DNA from: JAZQLP01 sp045542755
GTDB taxonomy: Bacteria; Bacillota; Clostridia; Oscillospirales; UBA644
Length of the DNA stretch: 7,677 bases
Assembly (NCBI GenBank): GCA_045542755.1
Contig: JAZQLP010000050.1
Coordinates: 1 to 7,677 of the forward strand
Reading direction: 5' to 3'
A model generated the notes under the pieces. It saw only the letters and a list, made by a program, of their open reading frames with translations. It was not told the origin of the DNA and made no database searches. Of this stretch, positions 1-7,533 are shown in pieces (positions within the stretch are counted from its first letter, which is position 1; each line of letters begins with the position of its first letter). The position numbers were made by a program, and so were the translations under genes.

Positions 1-284
1 GTATTGGTCTTAACTGCATAGTTTTCGGTGGGAAGACCGAAAGCGTCGAAGCCTATGGGGAAGAGTACGTTGTAGCCTTCCATTCTTCTCTTTCTGGAAA
101 CCACCTCAAGGCCGGAATAAGCCTTTATATGGCCAACGTGCATACCGGCACCGCTGGGATAAGGGAATTCAACGAGAGCGTAAAACTTGGGCTTTGAACG
201 GTCCTTATCGGATGCGTTGAACACCCCTGCTTCTTCCCATTTTTTCTGCCATTTCTGTTCTATGACTTTGAAATCATGGTTCAT
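1..284 (-). CDS. leuS: Leucyl-tRNA synthetase, N-terminal fragment (runs off left edge)
   Basis: Class I aminoacyl-tRNA synthetase that charges tRNA-Leu with leucine in the cytoplasm. Only the first 94 codons plus two bases are in the window; the rest lies beyond position 1. The protein begins MNHDFKVIEQKWQKKWEEAG, a standard LeuRS opening. It continues into the catalytic Rossmann fold with PYPSG (41-45), the class I HIGH signature as HVGH (49-52), and the LeuRS-typical stretch GYNVLFPIGFDAFGLPTENY (70-89). The start at 284 is supported by alignment of these motifs and by a GGAAGGTG Shine-Dalgarno-like stretch inside the end of rsfS. Start and rsfS stop overlap as ATGA, which suggests translational coupling. 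The editing (CP1) domain and KMSKS loop are not visible. Identity is near certain; completeness cannot be judged. Confidence 0.96.
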   Translation of the reverse strand, partial: MNHDFKVIEQKWQKKWEEAGVFNASDKDRSKPKFYALVEFPYPSGAGMHVGHIKAYSGLEVVSRKRRMEGYNVLFPIGFDAFGLPTENYAVKTN

Positions 285-646
285 TTTTCTTCACCTTCCA
301 AAATCTGGTTTATATCAATCTCTACTCCGTCCTTCCAGAATCTTTCGAGATCGTAAAATTTTCTTGATTCGTTGTTGTAAACGTGAACTATAATGTCTAT
401 ATAGTCCAAAAGCACCCAACCGCCGTTATTCAGGCCTTCTCTGTGGTCAACGGTAAAGCCCTTCTGTTCAAGCTGATACTCACATTCGTCGGCAAGAGCC
501 TTGATCTGTGAGGTAGAGGTACCGTTGCAGATAACCAAATAGTCGGCAAGAGATGAAACGTTACCGATATCGAGAACCTTGATATCAATACCCTTTTTGC
601 TGTCAAGAGCTTTGACTGCTGTTTTCATCATTTCGTAGCTATCCAT
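281..646 (-). CDS. rsfS: Ribosomal silencing factor RsfS (Iojap/DUF143 family)
   Basis: A 121-residue protein of the RsfS/Iojap family, whose members bind ribosomal protein uL14 on the large subunit and block subunit joining when nutrients are short; they also act in 50S maturation. Family hallmarks are clear: DIGNVSSLADYLVICNGTS at about 26-44, the EGLNNGGWVLLDYIDIIVHV block at 70-89, and FYDLERFWKDG at 97-107. The length is normal for the family. The start at 646 has an AAAGG site 9 nt upstream that abuts the nadD-yqeK stop codon, 14 bp away. The stop overlaps the leuS start by 4 bp. In Bacillus subtilis the orthologue (yqeL) also follows nadD-yqeK. Many Clostridia carry a LytR-CpsA-Psr gene between yqeK and rsfS; it is absent here. 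Confidence 0.96.
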   Translation of the reverse strand: MDSYEMMKTAVKALDSKKGIDIKVLDIGNVSSLADYLVICNGTSTSQIKALADECEYQLEQKGFTVDHREGLNNGGWVLLDYIDIIVHVYNNESRKFYDLERFWKDGVEIDINQILEGEEK

Positions 647-660
647 ATTGCTTTTCCTTT

Positions 661-1902
661 CTATATCCGAATACTGTTTTCATCAAACACTTTATCGGGA
701 TTGTCTTCATAATATCTGACGTAGTACTGATAGGCGTCGTAAGTATCCTTGTGGATAAAGCTTTTTTGACTTGACAAATCCTCCATTGTATAAACCAAAC
801 AGAGGAATGCCGCTCTATCTATATCCGAAAACGCCAATTTTCTGTAAAACTCAACGTCCTCGTAATCTCGCGTGGGGTCAACGTAATCCGCAACGTAAAG
901 GAGTTTTTCAAGGAGAGTCATATTGGCTCTACCCGTGGTGTGATACCTTACTGCAGACAAAATCTCCTCATCTTCGATTCCCAACTCATACTTCAAAACG
1001 TAAGGAGCAGTCAATGAATGATGCAACTTTCCGTATCGGAGCTGAGCCTCGTCAGCGGGAATCTTATATTTATTTATAAGAGCCTTCTGCTCTTCGGGAG
1101 AATCGTTTTTGGTAATATCGTGTAAAAGGCCTGCAAGCTTTGCTTTTTCAACATCTGCGCCGTATTTCAAGGCAAGCTTTTCCATAGTTTCCATAACCCC
1201 AAGGCTATGTTGGTAGCGGTGAGGGTTGAGTCTTCCGGAAAGAAGCTGCATATATTCTCCGTAATCGGAAGAGGGCCTTTCAGATTGAGGCAGGGGCTTT
1301 GAGTAAAGCTCATTCTCGGTCAAAAATGCGTAAACACTTTCGGGAAGATAAAGTCTTACGTCTTCATCCTTTTCCCTCATCATCTCCCTCACATCGGAAG
1401 AGGATATTGCGATAGGCTCAAAGGGTATTACCCTACATCTTGCCCCGTACTCTCTTTCAAGCCTGTCCTTTTGTTCGAGAAGTTTATATTTATCATGTCC
1501 CGTTCTTGAAAGACAAACTATATTTGCTATTGAAAATATGGTTTCGGGGTCGCGCCATTTATCAATTGTCATAAACATATCAGACCCGGTATAGAGATAT
1601 ATCTCCGCGTCGGGTGAAAGGCTGCTTCTGAGCCATTTGAGAGTTTCAGCGGTAAAGCTTTTCTCTCCGTTTTTTATCTCGTAATCCGAAACGTAAACGT
1701 TTCTCATTCCGCCAACGGCAACGTTTACCATTTCAAGTCTGAGGTCGTCACTTATCTCCCTTTCGAATTTCTTATGGGGAGGAGTACCCGTGGGCATCAC
1801 TATTACCTTTCCGTCACCGAGAAATGCGGAAAAAGCCTTGAGGGCTTTAAGGTGTCCCATATGGAAGGGATTAAAGGTTCCCCCGAAAAGTCCTATTTTC
1901 AT
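661..1902 (-). CDS. nadD: Fused nicotinate-nucleotide adenylyltransferase / YqeK HD-domain Ap4A hydrolase
   Basis: A 413-residue two-domain protein. Residues 1 to about 197 are NadD, which adenylates nicotinate mononucleotide to deamido-NAD. It shows the nucleotidyltransferase motif GGTFNPFHMGH (7-17), SFTAETL (82-88), TGSDMF (105-110) and ISSSDVR (166-172). Residues from about 213 onward are a YqeK-type HD phosphohydrolase. It has H232 in YQHSLGV, the HD pair H261/D262 in LLHDITK, HH at 294-295, HTTG at 321-324 and ADYVDP at 338-343. All expected metal ligands appear intact. YqeK proteins hydrolyse diadenosine tetraphosphate symmetrically to ADP. A linker of roughly 15 residues rich in Ser, Pro and Glu (about 198-213) joins the domains, with no stop or frameshift. 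The pair are separate adjacent genes in B. subtilis; fusions are known in some Firmicutes. The start at 1902 has AGAGG a few bases upstream. The yhbY stop is 12 bp away. Confidence 0.95.
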   Translation of the reverse strand: MKIGLFGGTFNPFHMGHLKALKAFSAFLGDGKVIVMPTGTPPHKKFEREISDDLRLEMVNVAVGGMRNVYVSDYEIKNGEKSFTAETLKWLRSSLSPDAEIYLYTGSDMFMTIDKWRDPETIFSIANIVCLSRTGHDKYKLLEQKDRLEREYGARCRVIPFEPIAISSSDVREMMREKDEDVRLYLPESVYAFLTENELYSKPLPQSERPSSDYGEYMQLLSGRLNPHRYQHSLGVMETMEKLALKYGADVEKAKLAGLLHDITKNDSPEEQKALINKYKIPADEAQLRYGKLHHSLTAPYVLKYELGIEDEEILSAVRYHTTGRANMTLLEKLLYVADYVDPTRDYEDVEFYRKLAFSDIDRAAFLCLVYTMEDLSSQKSFIHKDTYDAYQYYVRYYEDNPDKVFDENSIRI

Positions 1903-1914
1903 ACAGACCTCTTA

Positions 1915-2205
1915 TTATTTGGGAAGAACGATAACGGGCTTCTTTGCAGGACGGTAAAGAACGAATCTCCAACCTATAACCTGAACTATCTCTGCGTTGC
2001 AGACCTCTGCAAGATGCTGCACTGCCTCTCTGGGAGTAATACCCGAGTTTTCAAGGCATCTGCCCTTTACTATTTCTCTTGCATCAAGGGCATCGTTTAC
2101 CTGCTTTATAGTATTTTCATCAATTCCGTTCTTGCCTATCTGAAGAATAGTTTCTGCAGTATTCGCAAGGCCTCTTAAATAGGCTCTCTGTTTGGTTGTT
2201 ATCAT
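1915..2205 (-). CDS. yhbY: YhbY/YqeI-family CRM-domain RNA-binding protein
   Basis: A 96-residue single-domain protein of the CRM (YhbY) family. These proteins bind pre-50S ribosomal particles and are thought to help large-subunit assembly. Visible family features are TKQRAYLRGLAN (4-15), the GxxG loop GKNG (24-27) that contacts RNA, the KGRCLENS segment (47-54) and the C-terminal IGWRFVLYR strand (77-85). Trp79 replaces the more usual Arg in that strand. The start codon directly follows the rdgB stop (TAAATG, no gap). An AGGAG site inside the end of rdgB lies 11 nt upstream. The gene ends in tandem TAA codons. Its position just before nadD matches the yqeI-nadD-yqeK-rsfS order of B. subtilis, which supports both the annotation and a shared transcript. 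Confidence 0.94.
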   Translation of the reverse strand: MITTKQRAYLRGLANTAETILQIGKNGIDENTIKQVNDALDAREIVKGRCLENSGITPREAVQHLAEVCNAEIVQVIGWRFVLYRPAKKPVIVLPK

Positions 2206-2808
2206 TTATTCGGTTTCTCCTAATTTATCAAAAAGAATTTTCAATGATTTTCCGCGGTGGCTTACGGCGTTCTTTTCCTCAGAAGAAAGCTCCGCCGTTG
2301 TCTTACCAAGCTCTGGAATATAGAACAATGGGTCGTATCCAAAGCCGTTTGTGCCTCTGGGCTCGGTAAGTATTTCTCCCTCGCATCTGCCCTCGGCAGT
2401 TATTTTTCTACCGTCAGGATAGATAAGGGTAATATACGAAACGAAAGCGCATCTTCTGTCCTCAACGTCCTTCATTTTTTCAAGAAGGAGTGCGTTGTTT
2501 TCAGCATCGTTGCTCTCAGCGCATCTGCCGTTGATCTCGGCATATCTTGCCGAATATACCCCAGGCTCTCCGTTCAGAGCATACACCTGAAGCCCGCTGT
2601 CGTCGGCTATTGCGGGCATTCCGGAGGCTTTCATTGCGGAATAGGCTTTTATATACGAGTTTTCCTCAAATGTCTTTCCGTTTTCCTCGGGGTCGGACTC
2701 AACACCCGCCTGAGCAAGGGAAATAACATCGTATTTTTCACCCGCTATTGCAATAAGCTCGGCAAGCTTTTTCTTATTATTTGAAGCTAACAAAAACTTT
2801 TCTTTCAC
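2206..2808 (-). CDS. rdgB: XTP/dITP diphosphatase (non-canonical purine NTP pyrophosphatase, RdgB/HAM1 family)
   Basis: House-cleaning enzyme that hydrolyses XTP, ITP and dITP to the monophosphate and pyrophosphate, keeping deaminated purines out of nucleic acids. The 200-residue length is typical. Motifs in order are LASNNKKK (7-14), TFEEN (46-50), ADDSGL (68-73) with the catalytic acidic pair, GEPGVYSAR (80-88), GFGYDP (155-160) and EEKNAVSHRGKS (177-188), the purine-recognition SHR segment. The start codon is GTG at 2808, not ATG. It is fixed by the SNNKKK motif lying at the extreme N-terminus, as the family requires, and by AAGGAG 11 nt upstream within ftsY. The GTG overlaps the ftsY stop as GTGA, consistent with translational coupling. 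It is often found near ribosome or RNA-processing genes in Firmicutes; here it bridges ftsY and yhbY. Confidence 0.96.
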   Translation of the reverse strand: MKEKFLLASNNKKKLAELIAIAGEKYDVISLAQAGVESDPEENGKTFEENSYIKAYSAMKASGMPAIADDSGLQVYALNGEPGVYSARYAEINGRCAESNDAENNALLLEKMKDVEDRRCAFVSYITLIYPDGRKITAEGRCEGEILTEPRGTNGFGYDPLFYIPELGKTTAELSSEEKNAVSHRGKSLKILFDKLGETE

Positions 2809-3713
2809 AGGTCAAGCAGCTCCTTTGCAAAAACTTCGGGCTCAAAGGGCTGAAGGTCGTCCATCTGCTCACCCACTCCGATAAGCTTTACGGGAACTCC
2901 CGTAACCTCTTTGACCGAAAGTGTAACGCCGCCCTTTGCAGTACCGTCAAGCTTTGTAAGAACCACACCCGTTATTCCGGTAGCGGCCTTAAAGTCCTTT
3001 GCCTGATTTACGGCATTCTGACCCGTAGTAGCGTCAAGAACCAACAAAACCTCTTTATCGGCTTCTGGTAATTCTCTGTCGATTATTCGGGATATCTTTG
3101 CAAGCTCATCCATAAGGTTCTTTTTATTATGAAGTCTGCCCGCAGTATCGCAGATTATAACGTCAGTACCCCTAGCCTTTGCCGCTTTTATGGTATCAAA
3201 CACCACAGACGCGGGGTCTGAGCCCTCGTGATGCTTTACTATCTCTATATCACTTCTCTGAGCCCATATCTCTATCTGCTCTATGGCGGCAGCTCTGAAG
3301 GTATCGGCGGCGCCTATAATAACGCTTTTTCCCTGAGACTTAAGAGAGGCGGCAAGTTTACCAATGGTAGTAGTCTTTCCCACACCGTTAACGCCAACCA
3401 CAAGGATTATAGAAGGCTTGGAGTTAAGGTTAAGGGTGTTATACCCATCCATAAGTTCGGTAAGTATAAGGCAAAGCTCCTGCTTAAGAGAATCCGCATC
3501 CTCTATTTTTTTAAGCTTTGCGGCATTACGGAGGGTATCTATAACGGTTTCGGAGGTTTCAACTCCAACGTCAGCCGCTAAAAGCAGGTCAAGAAGCTCG
3601 TCAAGAAGATCCTCGTCAACCTTTCTGAAATTGGCGAATATGGAGTTAAAGCCGTCGCTTATATTGTTTTTGGTCTTTGAAAGACCCTGTTTTATCTTAT
3701 CAAGTAATCCCAT
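2805..3713 (-). CDS. ftsY: Signal recognition particle receptor FtsY (SRP GTPase)
   Basis: Membrane-associated GTPase that receives SRP-ribosome-nascent chain complexes and hands them to the Sec translocon. The protein is 302 residues and has an N domain (about 1-95) and an NG GTPase domain. G-motifs are GVNGVGKTTT (107-116), DTFRAAA (137-143), DTAGR (189-193) and TKLDGTAKGG (253-262). The conserved C-terminal GVGEQMDDLQPF lies at 279-290. The long acidic A domain of the E. coli protein is missing, as in other short Gram-positive FtsY proteins. The N-terminus, GLLDKIKQGLSKTKNNI, can form a basic amphipathic helix for membrane contact (inference). The start at 3713 has AAAGG 9 nt upstream and lies 32 bp after the smc stop. 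The smc-ftsY pairing matches B. subtilis, although ylxM and ffh do not follow here. Confidence 0.97.
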   Translation of the reverse strand: MGLLDKIKQGLSKTKNNISDGFNSIFANFRKVDEDLLDELLDLLLAADVGVETSETVIDTLRNAAKLKKIEDADSLKQELCLILTELMDGYNTLNLNSKPSIILVVGVNGVGKTTTIGKLAASLKSQGKSVIIGAADTFRAAAIEQIEIWAQRSDIEIVKHHEGSDPASVVFDTIKAAKARGTDVIICDTAGRLHNKKNLMDELAKISRIIDRELPEADKEVLLVLDATTGQNAVNQAKDFKAATGITGVVLTKLDGTAKGGVTLSVKEVTGVPVKLIGVGEQMDDLQPFEPEVFAKELLDL

Positions 3714-3745
3714 TAAAATAACCTTTCGTCGGGAAGATAGTATTA

Positions 3746-6700
3746 TCAGGCCATATCCTTTTCTATTTCATTAACGTTTATGGTGATAATCTTGGATATA
3801 CCCTTCTCACGCATGGTTACGCCGTAAAGTCTGTCGGCAATCTCCATGGTACCTCTACGGTGAGTTATGGCGATTATCTGGGTTTCGGGAGTAAGATTAT
3901 ACAAATATTCGGCAAATCTTACTACGTTAACGTCGTCAAGAGCAGACTCTATTTCGTCAAACAGACAGAAGGGTGAGGGATTTATTTTCATCAGGGCAAA
4001 ATAAAGAGATATTGCAGTCAAAGCCTGCTCACCGCCTGAAAGAGAGGACATATTCTTTATTATTTTACCCGGAGGAGCTACATATATTTCAATGCCGCTT
4101 TCAAGAACGTCATCGTCGTTAACCAGGGTGAGCTTTGCCTCACCGCCGTTAAACATCTGTTTGAATACCTTTTCAAACTCAACGCTGATTATCTTGAACT
4201 TATCGTCGAATATCTTTCTCATATCCTCTTCAAGAGAAGCTATGAGCTTTTCAAGACTTTCCTTCGCCTCGGCAAGGTCCTTAATCTGACCCGAAAGGGT
4301 ATCGTGTCTTTCTTTGATTTCCACGTACTCTTCAATGGCAGAAACGTTTACCTCACCCAAAGCACGGAGCTTTCCGCGAAGCTCTTCGGCACGGCCGGTG
4401 GCATCCCTGATATCTTCGGGAGGCTGATATCCGTCCCTTGCCTCAGTAGGAGTAACCTCGTACTCGTCCCAAAGCTTTGCCTGCATAGAAGCAAGCTTGT
4501 CGGCAGCGGAATTCTTGGCAGCGGTAACCTTTTCAAGCTCACGTACCAAATCTTCCTTGCGGGCGTATATCTCTTTCTCTTCTGCTCTGCAGTCGGATAT
4601 CTTCTTTTCCTGACGGAGTCTTTCCTCCGTCTTTTTGGTAATATCCGCATCATAGCCCGCCGTAGCGGTAGAAGCCTTTTCAAGAGCAAGAGCAAGTTCT
4701 GCCTTCTCATCCTCGCAACCTTTTATGGAAGCCTTGAGGTTCTCTATACTTTCTGCGGCGTTAAGAGAATTGGACTTGTATCTTTCTATTTCTTCAGCTA
4801 TGCGAAGGGTTTCGTTTTTCAACGACTCGCCAACGTTGGTTATCTCCAGCCTCTTGAGTTTAAAGTCGTTTATCCTGGTAACCAATGCGTCACGCTCAGC
4901 TTTAAGGCCTGCGTGGGCATCTTCAAGGGCGGCAAGCTCGGCGTTAAGACCGTTTTCTTTTTCAATAAGACCCTTATTGAGAAGTTCCAACTTTTCGTTT
5001 TCCCCATCAAAGGATAGGAGTTCCGCCTTGTTTTTAGCAGTTTCTTCCTTGATTGAGGATATCTGGCGTTTTATGTTTTCAGTATACTCGCTATTGTATG
5101 AAAGGGAGCTTTGCTTTTCTATAAGCTGCTTTTCAAGGTCGTTAGACTCGTTCTGAAGTCCCGAAAGAAGAGTATTGAGTCTTTCGCTCTCCTTTTCCGC
5201 AGCGGAAAGTTCCTTTGAGCAAAGGTCGTACTTTTCGCGGAGTTCGCCAAGCTTTTCCTTGAGGGATTCAAGCTCGCTTCTTCTGCTGAACACACCTGCA
5301 TTCTTTGCCGCAGAACCACCCGTCATGGAACCGCCGGCATTAACTATCTGGCCGTCCTTGGTTACTATTCTGAAGGCAAACTTATATCTCTTGGCTATAT
5401 CGGAAGCATCGTCAAGGGTTTCGGCTATAACGGTACGGCCGAGAAGATTTTCTGCAATATCTCTATATCTTTCGTCAAACGAAACAAGGTCGGAGGCTAT
5501 ACCCAGATATCCGGGCTCCATATCCACTCCGCGAACGTCCAGCTTACGTCCCTTTATGGAAGTAAGGGGCAGGAAGGTTGCGCGGCCGCCGTTTCTTGAC
5601 TTGAGGAAGAATATGGCGTTCTTCGCATCAGCTTCATTTTCAGTAACTATATTCTGAATAGCCGCACCGAGAGCAACCTCTACTGCGGTAGCGTATTCTG
5701 CGGGAACGGTAAGTATCTCGGAAACGGTACCTACGATACCGCGGAGGATACCCCTCGCGGCCTCCTTGATAACCATATGAACGCTTCCGGTAAAGCCCTC
5801 GTGGTTCTGTTCCATATCACGGAGCATAGCATATCTGTTTTCTGCCTTTGCAAGCTCAATCTTCAGACTTGAGCAATTTTCGGTAAGAGTTGCAAGCTTA
5901 TTCTTGTGAAGCTCACACTTAAGACTCTGACCCTTTACCATATTTCCGTTTTCGGCTATTCTTTCCTTAACGGCGGACATCTCTTCTTCCATTCCCTTAC
6001 GGGCAACGGCAAGAGTATTAAGTCTTTCTTCCGCATCCTCTGCCTCAGTGGCCAAAGAAATCAGTCTGTCCTGAGCATCGGCCTTTCTCTGTGCCAGAGC
6101 GGCGGCCTTTACGGCAACCTCGCTCTTTTCGGAGGCCACTTCAGTCATGCGATTTTTAAGATCAGCCATGCTCTTGTAGAAGCCGGTGTCCTCGGAGCTC
6201 TTTTCCTCAAGCTCGTTCTGAACGGAGAACAAGTCTCCGTCAAGGGCGGTAAGCTTTTCGTTATTTTCGGATATCTGAAGAAGAACACCGTTTTTCTTTT
6301 CGTTAAGCTCTTCGGTATATTTAACAGCGGCGTCGGATTCGTCCGAAAGTCGCTTTATATCAGCCTCTGCGTGGGCTATATCGTTATCAAGGACCATTAT
6401 GCGTCCGGTATGTTCACGAACGCTGTCCTCGGTACGCTTTATATCCCCTCTGACAGATTCTATTTCCACCGTGAGCTCTGTTACGCGACTCTCTGCCGCC
6501 TCTGTAACGTCGGCAAGATATGCCATACGCATAGAGCATCCGGAAAGGTCGGTGTTAAGGGTGTCTATGACCCCTTCAAGACGGGCGTTTTCTCCCGTAA
6601 GCCTTACGTCTTCGTAAAGCCATATACCTATATCGAGAACCTTCTTCTCTTCCCTGTAAGCAATATATTTACGGGCCTTTTCCGACTGCTTTTCAAGAAT

Positions 6701-7312
6701 GGGAAGTCGGGCGGATATTTCGGTAAGTATATCGTTAAGTCTGAGAATATTATCGTTTGTCATAGAGAGCTTTTTCGCGCTCTCGTCACGTCTGTACTTA
6801 AAGCCGGATATACCCGCGGCTTCTTCAAAAACGCTTCTTCTTTCGCTACTCTTGGCGCTGATTATGTCGGTAACGGCGCCCTGACCGATTATGGAATAGC
6901 CGTCCTTACCAAGACCTGTATCCCTGAGAAGAATCTGAATGTCCTTCAGTCTTACCTGAGCTCCGTTGATATAATATTCGCTGTTTCCCGAACGGTAATA
7001 TCTTCTGGCGATGGAAACCTCGGAAAAGTCTATATCAAGCTCTCGGCCGCTATTATCAAAGCACATAGTTACCTGGGCAAAGCCAAGAGCCTTACGTGCC
7101 TTTGTACCGTCGAAGATAACGTCTTCCATCTTGTTGCCGCGGAGAGTCTTTGAGGACGTTTCGCCCATTACCCACCTGAGAGCATCGGCTATATTACTTT
7201 TACCGCTGCCGTTGGGTCCTACTATGGCAGTAATACCGCTGGCAAACTCGATTACCGTTTTGTCGGGGAAAGACTTAAAGCCTTGTAGTTCAAGGGATTT
7301 TAACTGAAGCAT
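3746..7312 (-). CDS. smc: Chromosome segregation/condensation protein SMC
   Basis: Full-length 1188-residue SMC ATPase. It is the core of the SMC-ScpAB condensin, which loads at parS/ParB sites and extrudes DNA loops to compact and separate chromosomes. The N-terminal head carries Walker A GPNGSGKSN (32-40) and the Q-loop GQG (143-145). The first coiled-coil arm spans about 180-500. The hinge covers about 505-670, opening at EGFTGSVHMVI and closing with the Gly-rich NAGGSMTGGSA (658-668). The second arm runs to about 1030. The C-terminal head has signature LSGGEQ (1091-1096), Walker B with D1119/E1120 in FCLFDEIE, D-loop ALDD (1124-1127) and switch His1151. Length matches B. subtilis SMC, with no break. 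The start at 7312 has GAAAGGA about 10 nt upstream. It is first in the array; rnc, which often precedes smc in Firmicutes, is absent, as are scpA and scpB. Confidence 0.98.
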   Translation of the reverse strand: MLQLKSLELQGFKSFPDKTVIEFASGITAIVGPNGSGKSNIADALRWVMGETSSKTLRGNKMEDVIFDGTKARKALGFAQVTMCFDNSGRELDIDFSEVSIARRYYRSGNSEYYINGAQVRLKDIQILLRDTGLGKDGYSIIGQGAVTDIISAKSSERRSVFEEAAGISGFKYRRDESAKKLSMTNDNILRLNDILTEISARLPILEKQSEKARKYIAYREEKKVLDIGIWLYEDVRLTGENARLEGVIDTLNTDLSGCSMRMAYLADVTEAAESRVTELTVEIESVRGDIKRTEDSVREHTGRIMVLDNDIAHAEADIKRLSDESDAAVKYTEELNEKKNGVLLQISENNEKLTALDGDLFSVQNELEEKSSEDTGFYKSMADLKNRMTEVASEKSEVAVKAAALAQRKADAQDRLISLATEAEDAEERLNTLAVARKGMEEEMSAVKERIAENGNMVKGQSLKCELHKNKLATLTENCSSLKIELAKAENRYAMLRDMEQNHEGFTGSVHMVIKEAARGILRGIVGTVSEILTVPAEYATAVEVALGAAIQNIVTENEADAKNAIFFLKSRNGGRATFLPLTSIKGRKLDVRGVDMEPGYLGIASDLVSFDERYRDIAENLLGRTVIAETLDDASDIAKRYKFAFRIVTKDGQIVNAGGSMTGGSAAKNAGVFSRRSELESLKEKLGELREKYDLCSKELSAAEKESERLNTLLSGLQNESNDLEKQLIEKQSSLSYNSEYTENIKRQISSIKEETAKNKAELLSFDGENEKLELLNKGLIEKENGLNAELAALEDAHAGLKAERDALVTRINDFKLKRLEITNVGESLKNETLRIAEEIERYKSNSLNAAESIENLKASIKGCEDEKAELALALEKASTATAGYDADITKKTEERLRQEKKISDCRAEEKEIYARKEDLVRELEKVTAAKNSAADKLASMQAKLWDEYEVTPTEARDGYQPPEDIRDATGRAEELRGKLRALGEVNVSAIEEYVEIKERHDTLSGQIKDLAEAKESLEKLIASLEEDMRKIFDDKFKIISVEFEKVFKQMFNGGEAKLTLVNDDDVLESGIEIYVAPPGKIIKNMSSLSGGEQALTAISLYFALMKINPSPFCLFDEIESALDDVNVVRFAEYLYNLTPETQIIAITHRRGTMEIADRLYGVTMREKGISKIITINVNEIEKDMA

Positions 7313-7338
7313 ACGGTCTTTTCCTTTCGGTTGGTTTA

Positions 7339-7355
7339 GGGCTGACCAAAAGCCC
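7339..7355 (-). promoter_or_regulatory. Small hairpin in the smc leader
   Basis: GGGCT and AGCCC form a 5-bp stem around a 7-nt loop, about 27 nt upstream of the smc start and inside the predicted leader. An alternative 5-bp stem, TTGGT (7331-7335) with ACCAA (7345-7349), uses overlapping bases, so the two cannot form together. No long U-run follows, so it is not an intrinsic terminator. Any regulatory role is speculative. Confidence 0.3.
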
Positions 7356-7368
7356 CATTAATTATATT

Positions 7369-7397
7369 ATTATAACACATATATTCATTAATTGCAA
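7369..7397 (-). promoter_or_regulatory. Sigma-A-type promoter for the smc operon
   Basis: On the minus strand there is a perfect -10 hexamer TATAAT (7374 down to 7369), preceded by TGT, giving an extended -10 (TGnTATAAT). A -35-like TTGCAA (7392-7397) lies exactly 17 bp upstream. The predicted start near 7362 gives a leader of about 50 nt before smc. No other equally good promoter was seen within the array, so this is probably the main promoter for smc through leuS. The hexamers and spacing are seen directly; their use is inferred. Confidence 0.8.
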
Positions 7398-7410
7398 CCT
7401 TTAAATCGAA

Positions 7411-7420
7411 TGTTTAAACA
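7411..7420. repeat. 10-bp perfect palindrome TGTTTAAACA upstream of the smc -35
   Basis: TGTTTAAACA reads the same on both strands and lies 13 bp beyond the distal edge of the smc -35 element. Its TTTAAA core also occurs at 7400-7405, 13 bp away. The location suits a regulator site, but such AT-rich palindromes arise easily by chance and I do not recognise it as a known operator. Confidence 0.3.
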
Positions 7421-7533
7421 AATCTTCCCAATTTTCGGTTCACAAAGCCCTTTTTAGATCTACAGGTATAGGTCTTTGAGTGTTTCCCATAAAAAAATTA
7501 CCTCTAAAATCACATTATTGTTCATATTGCCCC

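Noticed and set aside
2257..2784. A 175-codon plus-strand open frame opposite rdgB
   Set aside because: Antisense to a gene with a complete set of RdgB motifs; the product shows no coherent domain.
3714..3745. smc-ftsY gap as a possible terminator or promoter site
   Set aside because: The 32 bp hold the ftsY ribosome binding site but no hairpin with a T-run and no convincing -10/-35 pair.
4304..5156. Overlapping plus-strand open frames of 237 and 143 codons, plus a 120-codon minus-strand frame inside smc
   Set aside because: All fall inside the smc coiled-coil region in other frames. The products are low-complexity, rich in Ser/Leu/Phe or Arg/Leu, with no ribosome binding site or family match that I can see.
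5906..7153. A 415-codon open frame on the plus strand opposite the 5' half of smc
   Set aside because: It lies wholly antisense to smc, whose head, coil and hinge motifs are unmistakable. Its translation has no recognisable domain, and long antisense frames are expected from codon bias in coiled-coil genes.
7456..7475. Inverted repeat AGATCT/AGGTCT as a possible operator
   Set aside because: The arms match only with one G-T pair, the site is far from both promoters, and no known regulator motif is recognised.
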